Assembly: GCF_040100845.1 (NCBI RefSeq)
Contig: NZ_JAZHSH010000001.1
Span: 2,960,501 to 3,024,500 of the forward strand
Source of the DNA: Chengkuizengella sp. SCS-71B
GTDB lineage: Bacteria; Bacillota; Bacilli; Paenibacillales; KCTC-33759
DNA length: 64,000 nucleotides
Direction of reading: 5' to 3'
A program made the position numbers and the translations under genes. The notes beneath the pieces are model-generated. The model had not been told where the DNA came from. It ran no database searches and was given only the letters and a program-made list of their open reading frames with translations. Positions 8,694 through 16,722 of the stretch are shown in pieces. The number at the start of each line of letters is the position of its first letter. The stretch's first letter is position 1.

Positions 8694-8879
8694 CTAACTA
8701 GCTCTCCATGGAATCAGATGTTTAATATTTGAGTACCGAATCCGTTCATCGTATGTTATTTCTTGATAATAATAAGTCCTTGTTTCAAGCATTACACTTT
8801 CATAATGCAGTACACATAATGGTACTAGAGCCCATGTTGTGCAAGCTTTTTGATTGCAATTATGGTACTGACATTTCAT
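8694..8879 (-). CDS. Small Cys-rich phage protein
   Basis: Product begins MKCQYHNCNQKACTTWALVPLCVLHYE. The C-x5-C-x4-C-x8-C-x2-H spacing resembles the zinc-binding knuckles common in phage operons. ATG 8879 follows AGGTGA by 4-5 nt; GTG 8888 is possible. It overlaps the upstream DUF3310 gene by ~20 nt. Confidence 0.55.
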   Translation of the reverse strand: MKCQYHNCNQKACTTWALVPLCVLHYESVMLETRTYYYQEITYDERIRYSNIKHLIPWRAS

Positions 8880-9108
8880 TTTTTTCACCTACTTCAATGA
8901 TTTTGTTCAAATACCACCGAGCTTTCAACAAATCTTCTTGTCCTCCCTTTTTCTCATGCCTAGAGCAATATTTTATGACGTTTCCTAAACAAAACCCTTT
9001 GAATTGTTCATCTGTCAATTTTGCTTTCATAAAATCTATAGTCTCAATTCCTCCTGCGATATAATGTTCTGGATTATTAATAGGATCATTCGATTTTTCC
9101 TTTATCAC
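8860..9108 (-). CDS. DUF3310-family phage protein
   Basis: 82 aa with the family pattern: 'INNPEHYIAGGIETIDFMKAKL', 'GFCLGNVIKYCSRHEKKGGQEDLLKARWYLNKI'. DUF3310 proteins are frequent in phage nucleotide-metabolism clusters. It overlaps the MazG-like gene by 4 nt. Confidence 0.9.
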   Translation of the reverse strand: MIKEKSNDPINNPEHYIAGGIETIDFMKAKLTDEQFKGFCLGNVIKYCSRHEKKGGQEDLLKARWYLNKIIEVGEKNEMSVP

Positions 9109-9434
9109 GATTCATCCCCCCTGTTAATGCTTCTCTTACTATCAAACCCATTCGGATATCTCTTTTCAAGCTTTGATATATTCCCTTTTGCTATGTCCTC
9201 CATTGATATTCCTAACGCTTCTGCTCCTGCTGCAACATACCAAAGAACATCCCCAAATTCCTTTATGATCTTGTCTTTCTGTAGTTCGTGACCTTGAAAA
9301 ATATGTTTCTTTAGCTGGTCCGCAACTTCTCCACTTTCACCGCATAGTCCTAATGCTGCATTTAAAAGTAATTGATCTGAGTCTAACCCTGCTGCAGTTC
9401 TCATTGCTTTGTACTGATATTCGTTTAAATCCAT
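9105..9434 (-). CDS. MazG-like nucleotide pyrophosphohydrolase
   Basis: 109 aa, all-alpha NTP-PPase fold. Metal-binding residues are visible in 'GLCGESGEVADQLKKH' (ExxE/D type) and 'KEFGDVLWYVAAGAEALG' (ExxD). Such enzymes hydrolyse non-canonical or regulatory nucleotides; in phages they may manage nucleotide pools. Coupled to the DUF3310 gene. Confidence 0.88.
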   Translation of the reverse strand: MDLNEYQYKAMRTAAGLDSDQLLLNAALGLCGESGEVADQLKKHIFQGHELQKDKIIKEFGDVLWYVAAGAEALGISMEDIAKGNISKLEKRYPNGFDSKRSINRGDES

Positions 9435-9439
9435 TTTAT

Positions 9440-9655
9440 TTACCCCTCTCGACTAATTTCTAATATCAAGCCTTTAAGCTTTCCAATCACAAATTCTTCT
9501 CTTGCTTTTCTATCTACTCGATTTACAGACATACTTCTATAAACTGCTTGTATTCTATGGTCAAGCCTTTCTAAATCATCTTTCAGTAGATATTGCCATG
9601 ACTCCCATTCTTGCTCCATGGTTCGTTGCTTTTCTATAACTCCCAACTTCATCAC
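9440..9655 (-). CDS. Hypothetical phage protein, 71 aa
   Basis: Charged helical protein (MMKLGVIEKQRTMEQEWESW...). Its start overlaps the stop of the DnaC-like gene by 4 nt. No family recognised. Confidence 0.55.
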   Translation of the reverse strand: MMKLGVIEKQRTMEQEWESWQYLLKDDLERLDHRIQAVYRSMSVNRVDRKAREEFVIGKLKGLILEISREG

Positions 9656-10473
9656 TCTGCCAATCGGTAATTTAAACTTAAATCTCCTGTTAACAACACT
9701 GTGTAATCCTTACACATTTCATATATCCTTGATCCGAGTCCCATATCAATTTCACAAATCTCCTCTATGTCTTTTTCAGATGAAATCAATATTGGTTTAT
9801 TATTAAGATATCGATAATTTATAATTGCAAATAATTGTTCTAATTGGAATTCTGTCGGAGTTTTACGTCCTTTAAATAGATCATCGATGTACAAGACATC
9901 AACCTTTTGCATGTAATTAACCTTTTGTTCAAGTAGATCAAAATCATCTTTTAAATCATTGAATGTTTCCACCCATGGGAAGTAAGAACAGCTTGTCCCT
10001 TTCTTAATAAGAGCGTTAGAAATTGCCATAAGTAAGTGCGTTTTTCCGACTCCTGGTACTCCCAACAGAGCCATGCTATTTTTACGGTCATTTCGTATCT
10101 CAGCAAAGTTATTAAAGTAATGTTTAGCTGCATAATGTGCATCACGTACAATCTGTGGTCTGTTTTCCAACTTAAAGTTATCAAAGGACTTTCTAGCAAA
10201 TTCAGGAGTAATTTTACTAGACTTTATCAACCGTTCAGCCTGCCTTTCCACCAGACATTCACAATCTTTCCATACCTCGATTCCCTCTGCATTACGAATT
10301 ATAAACCCTTCTTCATCCCTGCAATTCATACATTTATGCTTTTTTTCTATCCTTTGCGAGCCATCCTGTTTTTCCGCCTGTAATACTCTTAAGTGTTGGA
10401 TTTTTTTTAGGAGGTTCGGCATTGCTTCGCTTAGTGCTTGCATTTGATGATCCATCTTCCTTTCTTGCTTCAT
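9652..10473 (-). CDS. DnaC-like phage helicase loader (AAA+ ATPase)
   Basis: Up to 273 aa. Zinc-knuckle-like Cys set (CMNC...CECLV, ~res. 48-80). AAA+ core with Walker A 'GVPGVGKTHLL', Walker B 'VDVLYIDDLFKG', sensor 'KPILISSEKD' and C-terminal Arg 'GLGSRIYEMC'. It loads the replicative helicase at the origin set by the DnaD-like neighbour, the same pair as skin YqaL/YqaM. It overlaps the upstream gene by 140 nt. The start is uncertain: ATG 10473, 10455 or 10443. Confidence 0.88.
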   Translation of the reverse strand: MKQERKMDHQMQALSEAMPNLLKKIQHLRVLQAEKQDGSQRIEKKHKCMNCRDEEGFIIRNAEGIEVWKDCECLVERQAERLIKSSKITPEFARKSFDNFKLENRPQIVRDAHYAAKHYFNNFAEIRNDRKNSMALLGVPGVGKTHLLMAISNALIKKGTSCSYFPWVETFNDLKDDFDLLEQKVNYMQKVDVLYIDDLFKGRKTPTEFQLEQLFAIINYRYLNNKPILISSEKDIEEICEIDMGLGSRIYEMCKDYTVLLTGDLSLNYRLAE

Positions 10474-11185
10474 ATTCTTGTTCTACAATGTAATCTTCGT
10501 AAGCCTTACTGTTGCTAATAAAAGTACTTAGATGCTTTATAAACTTTTGTTCTGTTTCATTTCGTTCACATTCTTTTGCGTAATTTCTACATGCAGTAAT
10601 TAAGTCATCTGGATTCACTTTTTCTTTTAGGCGAGTATTCCAATTTTTGAATGCTTGCTTCTTTCCAATTTTTCGTGGGTATAATTTATAAAAAATTTCA
10701 AATGCTTCAGAGTATACATTTTTATTATTCTTTTCATTCTTAACATTCTTTACATTCTTGTTTGTGGTCAACTGTTGGTCACTTGTTGGACAGTTGTTGG
10801 TCAACTGTTGGTCACTTTGATGGTCAATTTCACTTTCCGAATTCTGATATACACCATAATTCACAACGGTAACAATGCTATATTTGTTGGTCACTTTGAT
10901 GGTCAACATTTGCCACCTTTCTAAATTTTTCAAGTATCTACTCCAACTTTTCTCGGACAGCTTCTTTTCAGGCTTAACCCCGCTATTTAACTCCTCAGAT
11001 AATATTTTTCTACCAGTTACAAATTGTCCAACTTCTAACTTAATCATTTGATTTCCAACTAATTGATCGTGTTCTTTATGACTTGCCTTGAATAAACAAT
11101 ACATAAATAATTTTAAGTAATTCGGATCACTCCATATAATGTTTTCAGATATTTTACGGTGTAACTTAATCCAGCCTTGCATCAT
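10334..11185 (-). CDS. DnaD-like phage replication initiator
   Basis: 283 aa. The N-terminal ~115 residues are a winged-helix replisome-organiser domain ('MMQGWIKLHRKISENIIWSDPN', 'QFVTGRKILSEEL', 'WSRYLKNLERWQMLTIK'). A linker of DQQLT/NNK repeats follows (~120-160), then a DnaD-type domain ('FEIFYKLYPRKIGKKQAFKNW'). Basic tail. GGAGGGGG precedes the ATG pair. The linker DNA holds iteron-like repeats, a likely origin, annotated separately. Confidence 0.85.
   Translation of the reverse strand: MMQGWIKLHRKISENIIWSDPNYLKLFMYCLFKASHKEHDQLVGNQMIKLEVGQFVTGRKILSEELNSGVKPEKKLSEKSWSRYLKNLERWQMLTIKVTNKYSIVTVVNYGVYQNSESEIDHQSDQQLTNNCPTSDQQLTTNKNVKNVKNEKNNKNVYSEAFEIFYKLYPRKIGKKQAFKNWNTRLKEKVNPDDLITACRNYAKECERNETEQKFIKHLSTFISNSKAYEDYIVEQEYEARKEDGSSNASTKRSNAEPPKKNPTLKSITGGKTGWLAKDRKKA
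10764..10906. repeat. Iteron-like GTTGGTCA repeats, candidate phage origin
   Basis: At least eight copies of GTTGGTCA or close variants (GTGGTCA, GTTGGACA, ATGGTCA) near 10764, 10774, 10786, 10796, 10807, 10820, 10887 and 10899, at 10-13 nt spacing in the first group. They lie inside the replication-initiator gene, as in many phages whose origin is within the initiator. Origin function is inference. Confidence 0.5.
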
Positions 11186-11196
11186 AGAACCCCCTC

Positions 11197-11355
11197 CTAT
11201 GCGCCTTTTTGAATCGTTCTAAGGGTATTAGTAATCCTGTTTACCAATCTCATTTCTTGTACCGTATCACGCTCTATGAACCAATTATCTGGATTTAATC
11301 TGTATTCTTTTATCAATATCTTTTGACGTCTATTAGGACGTTTACCATGTTTCAT
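11197..11355 (-). CDS. DUF6906-like small phage protein
   Basis: 52 aa (MKHGKRPNRRQKILIKEYRL, then NPDNWFIERDT). This matches the short, very conserved phage 'KhGKrPtrrQKilik.y.LnP.nWli' family. GAGAGGAGAATAATTCA precedes the ATG, whose first bases overlap the previous stop (ATGA). Confidence 0.75.
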   Translation of the reverse strand: MKHGKRPNRRQKILIKEYRLNPDNWFIERDTVQEMRLVNRITNTLRTIQKGA

Positions 11356-11477
11356 TGAATTATTCTCCTCTCAAATATTCTTTCAATTAGTTTGAATCCT
11401 TTTTGTAACATCCATTCAATCAACTCTCTATGATAAAAATTGATAATCCAACACATTAAATAAACCTTATTCAACAT
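11352..11477 (-). CDS. Tiny phage protein, 41 aa
   Basis: MLNKVYLMCWIINFYHRELI...ERRIIQ, with GGAG upstream and a coupled ATGA overlap with the next gene. An aromatic and hydrophobic N-terminus could form a membrane helix. Function unknown. Confidence 0.4.
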   Translation of the reverse strand: MLNKVYLMCWIINFYHRELIEWMLQKGFKLIERIFERRIIQ

Positions 11478-11493
11478 AATCCATTCTCCAATC

Positions 11494-11652
11494 TTATGAA
11501 ACTAATCTCTCAATCTTATGTTTCGCCCATCGAATACGATCAGAATAATAATGAGCTGCATTTGTATCACCAAAATATTCTGCTTCAGTTTTTAAAGTCT
11601 CTGCTCTTTTCATTTCAATTTTCCATATTTGCAGTTCTATATCTTGTTTCAT
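11494..11652 (-). CDS. Tiny phage protein, 52 aa
   Basis: MKQDIELQIWKIEMKRAETL...KHKIERLVS. A charged helical protein preceded by GGAGAAAATTAAAATT. Resembles short coiled-coil proteins in phage early operons; no family name. Confidence 0.5.
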   Translation of the reverse strand: MKQDIELQIWKIEMKRAETLKTEAEYFGDTNAAHYYSDRIRWAKHKIERLVS

Positions 11653-11710
11653 AATTTTAATTTTCTCCTAATTTTGTTATAATAAATTTATAGTTATTTT
11701 TATGTGTTGT

Positions 11711-11836
11711 TTAAAGCGTGACTGTTGCGAGCAGTTGCGCTTTTCTTATTCTTACTAAGTTATTCAATGCAATTAATCTAGCGTTCTTTTTAGTTGAATT
11801 ATTCAAAATATAATGCCAAGCTTCATACTGATGCAT
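11711..11836 (-). CDS. Tiny phage protein, 41 aa
   Basis: MHQYEAWHYILNNSTKKNAR...LLATVTL, with a clear AAAGGAGTG 7 nt before the ATG. Function unknown. Confidence 0.45.
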   Translation of the reverse strand: MHQYEAWHYILNNSTKKNARLIALNNLVRIRKAQLLATVTL

Positions 11837-11856
11837 TTAAGCACACTCCTTTCTTT

Positions 11857-12339
11857 TTATCGCTCCCCATTCCGAATCAATTCTTTCCTTCTTTTACTTA
11901 CCTCTACTAGATCAATTCCAAACTCCTCTGCATATGAACCCTTCATAACGTGGATCACTTCTTCAACATCCTCAATTTCCATTAATAAATCTGTAACAAG
12001 CTCCTTTTTCTTAAGAGGGTTCATTCTGGACAACGTTAACGCCTCCAATTTTGTGTATAGTTCTTTCATTTCTATTAGGAGTCTTTCTTTTAATGCACTT
12101 GAATGTAAGTCAACATCTTCACCATATGTGTCAAATAAGTTTGAAATATAACCCCCTGTACGTTCGTTCGCTATTTCGATTGCCATTTTGAATGACATTC
12201 TTGCAACGATTGGTTCACGATCCTCTGGAAGCTTTCTTTTCTCTGTGTCAATCATTGCTACAGCACTTCGTGACATATTAAGTCTGACTGCTACTTCTTT
12301 TTGAGGCATATTTAACCTCTTAGATAAACTCATTGCCAT
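11857..12339 (-). CDS. Phage HTH regulator, 160 aa
   Basis: N-terminal helix-turn-helix (~res. 8-35: 'LNMPQKEVAVRLNMSRSAVAMIDTEKR'). The remainder is helical (Lys/Glu rich, res. 70-155). AAGGAGAT precedes the ATG. GTGACTT repeats just upstream could be its own operator. Likely controls early phage genes. Confidence 0.65.
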   Translation of the reverse strand: MAMSLSKRLNMPQKEVAVRLNMSRSAVAMIDTEKRKLPEDREPIVARMSFKMAIEIANERTGGYISNLFDTYGEDVDLHSSALKERLLIEMKELYTKLEALTLSRMNPLKKKELVTDLLMEIEDVEEVIHVMKGSYAEEFGIDLVEVSKRRKELIRNGER

Positions 12340-12357
12340 AAAATCAAATCTCCTTTC

Positions 12358-12414
12358 GTGACTTTCTTAAAATTTATTATTAAATATGTGACTTTGAACT
12401 ATCTTTCAAGTCAC
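12358..12414. promoter_or_regulatory. GTGACTT direct and inverted repeats upstream of the HTH gene
   Basis: GTGACTTT occurs at 12358-12365 and 12388-12395, and its inverse AAGTCAC at 12408-12414, so 12388-12414 is a 7-bp inverted repeat. Position just upstream of a regulator start suggests an operator. Confidence 0.4.
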
Positions 12415-12531
12415 TGAAATTAGAGTTATTATTTAGTTACAAAGTTTATTCCCACCCACTACCTTGTTAATAGGTTCACCTTTTTTTGATAATGCATTAC
12501 AAGAACTGCTTGTCCAGCGGAAGAAAAGTTT

Positions 12532-12777
12532 TTATACCTTTTCTCCCTTTTCGATTTTTTCATTGATAACAGCCCAAGTAGCTAGGCGTAAATCTTCGAG
12601 AACTTTCTTTTCTTCTTCTTGAGTCTTAGCGCAACTGTCATCACAAATATATACTGTTGTTTTTCCATACTTTAATGTTTTAACAATGTTACCTTTGTGG
12701 TTGAAATGACCAGGTCCGTACATAACAGCATCACCTCTTACATTATGTGTATGCTGTTGATCTGGGTGGACTGCCAT
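12532..12777 (-). CDS. Hypothetical phage protein, 81 aa
   Basis: His-rich N-terminus (MAVHPDQQHTHNVRGDAVMYGPGHFNHKG) and a Cys pair 'ICDDSC' suggest metal binding. GGAGGTG precedes the ATG. First gene after the Cro-like regulator; function unknown. Confidence 0.55.
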   Translation of the reverse strand: MAVHPDQQHTHNVRGDAVMYGPGHFNHKGNIVKTLKYGKTTVYICDDSCAKTQEEEKKVLEDLRLATWAVINEKIEKGEKV

Positions 12778-12790
12778 GGTTTTTCACCTC

Positions 12791-13030
12791 CTACGCAGAT
12801 TGTTTTTTCGTTTCAATAGTATGATTTTTTTGTACATTTTTTGTAAATAAAAAACCTACATCTTTTTCTAATATTTCTCCTATACGAATTGCTACAGATA
12901 ATGGAGGACTTGAGTAACCATTTTCCCAATTTGCTACAGACTGTTTTCCTTTATAACCTAACAAAATAGCTAGTACTTCTTGTGTAAAGCCTTTTTCTTT
13001 TCTTGCTGTAGTCAACCGCTTATTTTTCAT
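12791..13030 (-). CDS. Cro-like XRE-family repressor
   Basis: 79 aa with a single HTH: 'LTTARKEKGFTQEVLAILLGYKGKQSVANWENG'. It is divergent from the CI-like repressor across an operator-rich gap, the usual lysogeny-switch layout. GGTGGTG precedes ATG 13030. It heads the early operon. Confidence 0.85.
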   Translation of the reverse strand: MKNKRLTTARKEKGFTQEVLAILLGYKGKQSVANWENGYSSPPLSVAIRIGEILEKDVGFLFTKNVQKNHTIETKKQSA

Positions 13031-13060
13031 TAATTATCACCACCTTTATTAAGTATGAAT

Positions 13061-13178
13061 AACTTGTACTTAGTAATCATATTATAATGTACAAGTTTCT
13101 TGTATGTCAACACAAAATAACAAATATCTTGTACTATTATTACAAAGTAGTACCAAAACATGTACAATGTTCTTGTAC
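13061..13178. promoter_or_regulatory. Phage switch operators, GTACAA-N5-TTGTAC
   Basis: Two matching inverted repeats: 13089-13105 (GTACAAGTTTCTTGTAT) and 13162-13178 (GTACAATGTTCTTGTAC). Half-sites CTTGTAC lie near 13063 and 13129. They fill the gap between the divergent Cro- and CI-like genes, so they are probably the shared operators. Confidence 0.7.
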
Positions 13179-13214
13179 AATGAATTAAATTTGGAATTAG
13201 AAAGGGAAGTTTTT

Positions 13215-13556
13215 ATGTTATCTGATCGTTTAAAACAAGCTAGGAAGGAACTTAAACTAACTCAAGAAGAATTAGCCAAAAAAGTTAACACTACAAAAGG
13301 TACAATCAGTAATTATGAAAATGGATATAGTACACCTTCAAACGAAATGTTAACATTACTTGCGGATATACTAAATGTAACTACTGACTTCCTTTTAGGT
13401 CGTAATTCACAGGCTGTAAACGAGGGGAAAAGTAATATAAATGCACAAACACACATTAAAGATAAGGTTAAAGAGAGTTTACTTAGTGAATTTGATAAAT
13501 TGTCAGAAGAAGATCAAAAGTACATTGTAGAATTAATTAAAAAGATAAAAAAGTAA
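13215..13556 (+). CDS. CI-like XRE-family phage repressor
   Basis: 113 aa when started at ATG 13215 (AAAGGGAAG upstream). The longer frame from 13104 runs through the operators and is rejected. HTH 'LKQARKELKLTQEELAKKVNTTKG', 'ISNYENGYSTPSNEML'. Short C-terminal helical tail; no peptidase domain, so induction would not be by RecA self-cleavage. Confidence 0.88.
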   Translation: MLSDRLKQARKELKLTQEELAKKVNTTKGTISNYENGYSTPSNEMLTLLADILNVTTDFLLGRNSQAVNEGKSNINAQTHIKDKVKESLLSEFDKLSEEDQKYIVELIKKIKK

Positions 13557-13570
13557 AACTCTCACATGTT

Positions 13571-13702
13571 CTACAAGAGCAGTCTCATTAATTCTATTAT
13601 GATCTCTAATTTTTTTTTATTATCGTTATCGATACTTTTTATTACAAGTTTAACTTCATTTTCTGTTGCTCCATTAATAAATTCATCAAAAACTTCCCTC
13701 AT
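13571..13702 (-). CDS. Tiny hypothetical protein, 43 aa
   Basis: MREVFDEFINGATENEVKLV... to LMRLLL. AAAGGATGGTG upstream. It is convergent with the repressor. An amphipathic helical protein of unknown role; could be spurious. Confidence 0.4.
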   Translation of the reverse strand: MREVFDEFINGATENEVKLVIKSIDNDNKKKLEIIIELMRLLL

Positions 13703-14151
13703 ATTTTAACACCATCCTTTATTATATATTGAAACTGCGTCTTACTTCCTCTTCACACAAAAAACGAACGTTTGTTCTACATATTTATTGTAGTGTAAAC
13801 AATTTCGTTTTAGTAGTAAATTTTTTCCTCTTTCCAGTATTTATATGAAATAGCTTTTAGCAGGACAAGTTGCTTTTCGCTTTTTTTTTGGAAGCTTTTA
13901 TATATTACCATTAAATTGAATATTTGTTTAAGCATGTCACATTACCAGCAAACGGGGGGACTGTTGGTAAGCCATATTTACAAAGTCCTTATTGTTTATT
14001 GTTTCATCGTATAATAAGTTTCTTAAACATTTTTAAAAACTTTATCATCTTTTTTTCGAATGATAGTATGTTTATATGTTTACCACTATTCTACTATGTG
14101 TTGCTAAAAAACAGTTTCTTAAATTTTTCAGCAATATATTAACAATATATA
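13703..14151. other. Non-coding gap between phage switch and quorum module
   Basis: About 450 nt with no convincing gene. A 72-codon frame on the plus strand here has no ribosome-binding site and low-complexity Phe/Ile content, so I do not call it. Confidence 0.4.
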
Positions 14152-14187
14152 CAAAAAAAACCTCTCCTTGTTAAGGAAAGGTTTTTT
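14152..14187 (-). terminator. Terminator of the RRNPP/peptide operon in element 2
   Basis: AAACCT.TCCTT / AAGGA.AGGTTT stem with T tracts on both strands, just downstream of the peptide gene stop. Confidence 0.85.
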
Positions 14188-14195
14188 AATATTTT

Positions 14196-14303
14196 TTACC
14201 AGCCTCCGTCACCTACACTTAATAAAGTAACGATCTCACTGATTTCAGGTGTGATTGCCAATGTAAAGGCAAGAAAAGCGAAAGATTTGAATAATTTTTT
14301 CAT
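14196..14303 (-). CDS. Pro-peptide of RRNPP quorum-sensing pair (element 2), 35 aa
   Basis: Starts 4 nt after the regulator's stop. N-terminus MKKLFKSF is basic, then a hydrophobic export segment (AFLAFTLAIT), then a C-terminal tail ending LLSVGDGGW. This is the plan of exported pro-peptides (PapR, NprX, Phr, AimP) whose last residues are released and re-imported. Its length (35 codons), one-operon order and terminal Trp match the second peptide at 23619-23726. The mature sequence is unknown. Confidence 0.75.
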   Translation of the reverse strand: MKKLFKSFAFLAFTLAITPEISEIVTLLSVGDGGW

Positions 14304-14307
14304 GATT

Positions 14308-15579
14308 TTAACCCTCTTTCTCTAAATAGTTTTTCAACTTCTTCATAGTCTTAAAAGTTTCCGTTTCTTTATTTGTATCATGGATATTCGTAATTATCCA
14401 TAAACATTCTTTTTCGTTTTCGATTAAGTCAATCATAGAGTAACGTTTTGCTGCTTCTAAGCAATAATTTATGCCTTCTTCTATTCTATCAGTTTGGATG
14501 AAATATTTTCCTTTGAGTTTAAAATAACGACCGATTTCTGCCTTTTTAAATGGAGTAACGCATGGAATAGACAATAATTTCTCTTCTAACTTGAAAAGAT
14601 TTTCAATTGCTGGTAGATTATTTGTTTTAAAAAATAAATCTATTAATTGGTTCACTGCATGGATCAAAGCAAAATCTCCACATTGTGGCAGGGTATCCTC
14701 TAGGATGGAAATGGCAAGTTTATGTTCACCAGTTGCAGCATATAGTTCTGCTTCGTTTAACTTTACATTGTCTTTCACTTCTGGGAGTAAGAATTTCTTA
14801 TATCGATCTAAATAAGCTTTTGATTCTTCATAATTACTTAAAAAAAAGTAGCCATTAGATAAGACATAAATGGTGTTTGCAAGCGTTCTAGTATCAGAAA
14901 TTGTTTCATTCAATGCTTTTAAGCCCATCTCCACACTCTCCTCAAACTGATTTGTGTAGAAAGCATGAACTTGTAACTTATAGTAAAATTCGCCTCGTTC
15001 TTCACTTGTAAGGAAGTCATTGAAAAATAAATTAGCTTTACCGGATCCATACGTGGAACGAAGTTTGGTAAAATCGTCTCGTTCAATGAGATAAATTCCC
15101 AATAAACTTTTGGCAATATAAGGCATCATTCCATGTGATTTTGAAAAGCCCGTAATCGCATTATATAGGGCTAGTCTGATAGAAGTACAGTTTATACCTT
15201 CTATCTTGTTAAAAAGCATCTCAACAGATTCTAGTGTGTTCTGATTAGGAGATTCAAGTGCTTTTGTCGCAACTTTAACGATGATAGATATATTTTTTTT
15301 CTCATTAATTAAGGTGTCCAAAATAGAAAATAAAACAATTACATTATCTATACTTTCTATGTATTTTTCTATCATTTTTTCATTAGGGATATCTAGCACG
15401 GAACATATTTTTAATATGTTTTCAAAATTTGGCCGTTTAACTTGACCTGCTTCAACCCTTGATAGATTTCCTTTGTCTACATCAGCCGCTTCCGCTAATT
15501 GTATTAATGTCATACCTAATTTTTCACGTTTTTCTCGAATCAGTTCCCCCAAAGATAGTCGTTTTTCAACAGTTTCCAT
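14308..15579 (-). CDS. RRNPP-type regulator (HTH + TPR), element 2
   Basis: 423 aa from ATG 15579 (GAGAGGT upstream); the longer frame adds unrelated residues. HTH at ~res. 10-65: 'LGELIREKREKLGMTLIQLAEAADVDKGNLSRVEAGQVKRP'. The rest is TPR-like helical repeats ending in 'FKLEEKLLSIPCVTPFKKAEIGRYFKLKGKYF'. Size and layout match NprR/PlcR/AimR-like peptide receptors. It is paralogous to 22339-23622 over the whole length (for example 'RDDFTKLRSTYGSGK' and 'SIPCVTPFKKAE' in both). The peptide gene follows immediately. Probable role: peptide-controlled switch of the element or of sporulation. Confidence 0.88.
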   Translation of the reverse strand: METVEKRLSLGELIREKREKLGMTLIQLAEAADVDKGNLSRVEAGQVKRPNFENILKICSVLDIPNEKMIEKYIESIDNVIVLFSILDTLINEKKNISIIVKVATKALESPNQNTLESVEMLFNKIEGINCTSIRLALYNAITGFSKSHGMMPYIAKSLLGIYLIERDDFTKLRSTYGSGKANLFFNDFLTSEERGEFYYKLQVHAFYTNQFEESVEMGLKALNETISDTRTLANTIYVLSNGYFFLSNYEESKAYLDRYKKFLLPEVKDNVKLNEAELYAATGEHKLAISILEDTLPQCGDFALIHAVNQLIDLFFKTNNLPAIENLFKLEEKLLSIPCVTPFKKAEIGRYFKLKGKYFIQTDRIEEGINYCLEAAKRYSMIDLIENEKECLWIITNIHDTNKETETFKTMKKLKNYLEKEG

Positions 15580-15771
15580 GAATAAAGTACCTCTCAATCT
15601 AAAGGTTGAAGAAAACGCTTCCCTCATCCTTAATTTTCCGACGAATGTAATGAAAAAATACAAAATTAAATTTGCTATATTATTGAATTCGTTCAACGTA
15701 TAAAATACTTCCAAAACATGATGAAGGTTAAGTTTTGATGAGATTAAATTACAATTTCTAGGTTATCATAA

Positions 15772-16683
15772 CACCTATTTTTAGCTGATGTAGGTATAAA
15801 AAAAGGGGAGAAAGTTGATTATGCTATCATACAAAATGGTGAACCTGTCATTTTAATTGAAGCTAAATCAATTCAAGAGCCACTCGATAAACATGATTCA
15901 CAGCTATTCAGATATTTCGGAACTACAAAAGCAAAATTCGCTATACTAACTAATGGTATTCAATATAAGTTTTACACAGACCTTGAAAAACAGAATATGA
16001 TGGATACTATACCTTTCTTGGAATTGAACTTACTTGATATTAGAGAAAATCAAATCACACAACTATATAAGTTCAGTAAAGACAACTTCGATATTGAAAA
16101 TATATTAACAACTGCCTCGGAATTAAAATATACTAATGAAATCATTAATTTTCTAAAAGTTCAATGGGATAATCCTTCAGAAGATTTTATTACTTTTATT
16201 CTAGCTAATGTATACACAGGAAAAAAAACCAAACAAGTAATTGAAAAATTTAGTGTTTTAGTTAAAAAATCTTTAAACCAATTTGTCAATGATATGCTTA
16301 ATGATAAACTCCAAGCTGCCATTTCAAACACAAATTCAGAAATTGAAAAAGAACAAGAAGTAGCGAGTACTAAAGAACAAGACACTGTAGAAGAAGCTCA
16401 AGTTGTTACAACAGAAGAAGAGATTGAAGGATATGCTACAGTTAAAATAATAGTTAGCGATCAAGTAGATCCAGATAGAATCTTTTACAGAGATAACTTA
16501 AGTTACTGTAATGTATTATTAGATGATAATATTAGAAAATGGATATGTAGATTAGGCTTCAATGGTTCAAATAAATATATACAGTTTAATGACGAGGACA
16601 AAACAAATGTATATATTGAGAACTTATCTGATATTTTGAACCATAAAGAACGCTTAAAAAATGTAGTTAAAAAATTTATATAG
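15772..16683 (+). pseudogene. 5'-truncated HsdR-N / COG4748-like restriction-type protein
   Basis: The frame is open from 15772 but lacks the start and first ~60 residues of the family. What remains begins 'ADVGIKKGEKVDYAIIQNGE' and 'VILIEAKSIQEPL', with the nuclease-fold D...E-x-K pattern, then 'HDSQLFRYFGTTKAKFAILTNG'. The rest matches the usual helical middle and a C-terminal domain to 16683. The first internal ATG (15997) would skip the catalytic segment. Probably cut by a recombination edge near 15780. Confidence 0.75.
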
Positions 16684-16722
16684 TATATGTGTGTATCAAC
16701 TATTACTTTTCCGTATAAAGTA

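Noticed and set aside
10764-10906. CRISPR-like array
   Set aside because: Repeats are 8 nt with 2-5 nt spacing inside a coding gene; no CRISPR repeat/spacer geometry.
13104-13214. N-terminal extension of the CI-like repressor
   Set aside because: The extension reads through the operators; ATG 13215 has its own Shine-Dalgarno box and starts at the HTH.
13924-14142. Plus-strand frame rich in Phe and Ile
   Set aside because: No ribosome-binding site, low-complexity composition, and it ends in the terminator region of the convergent operon.
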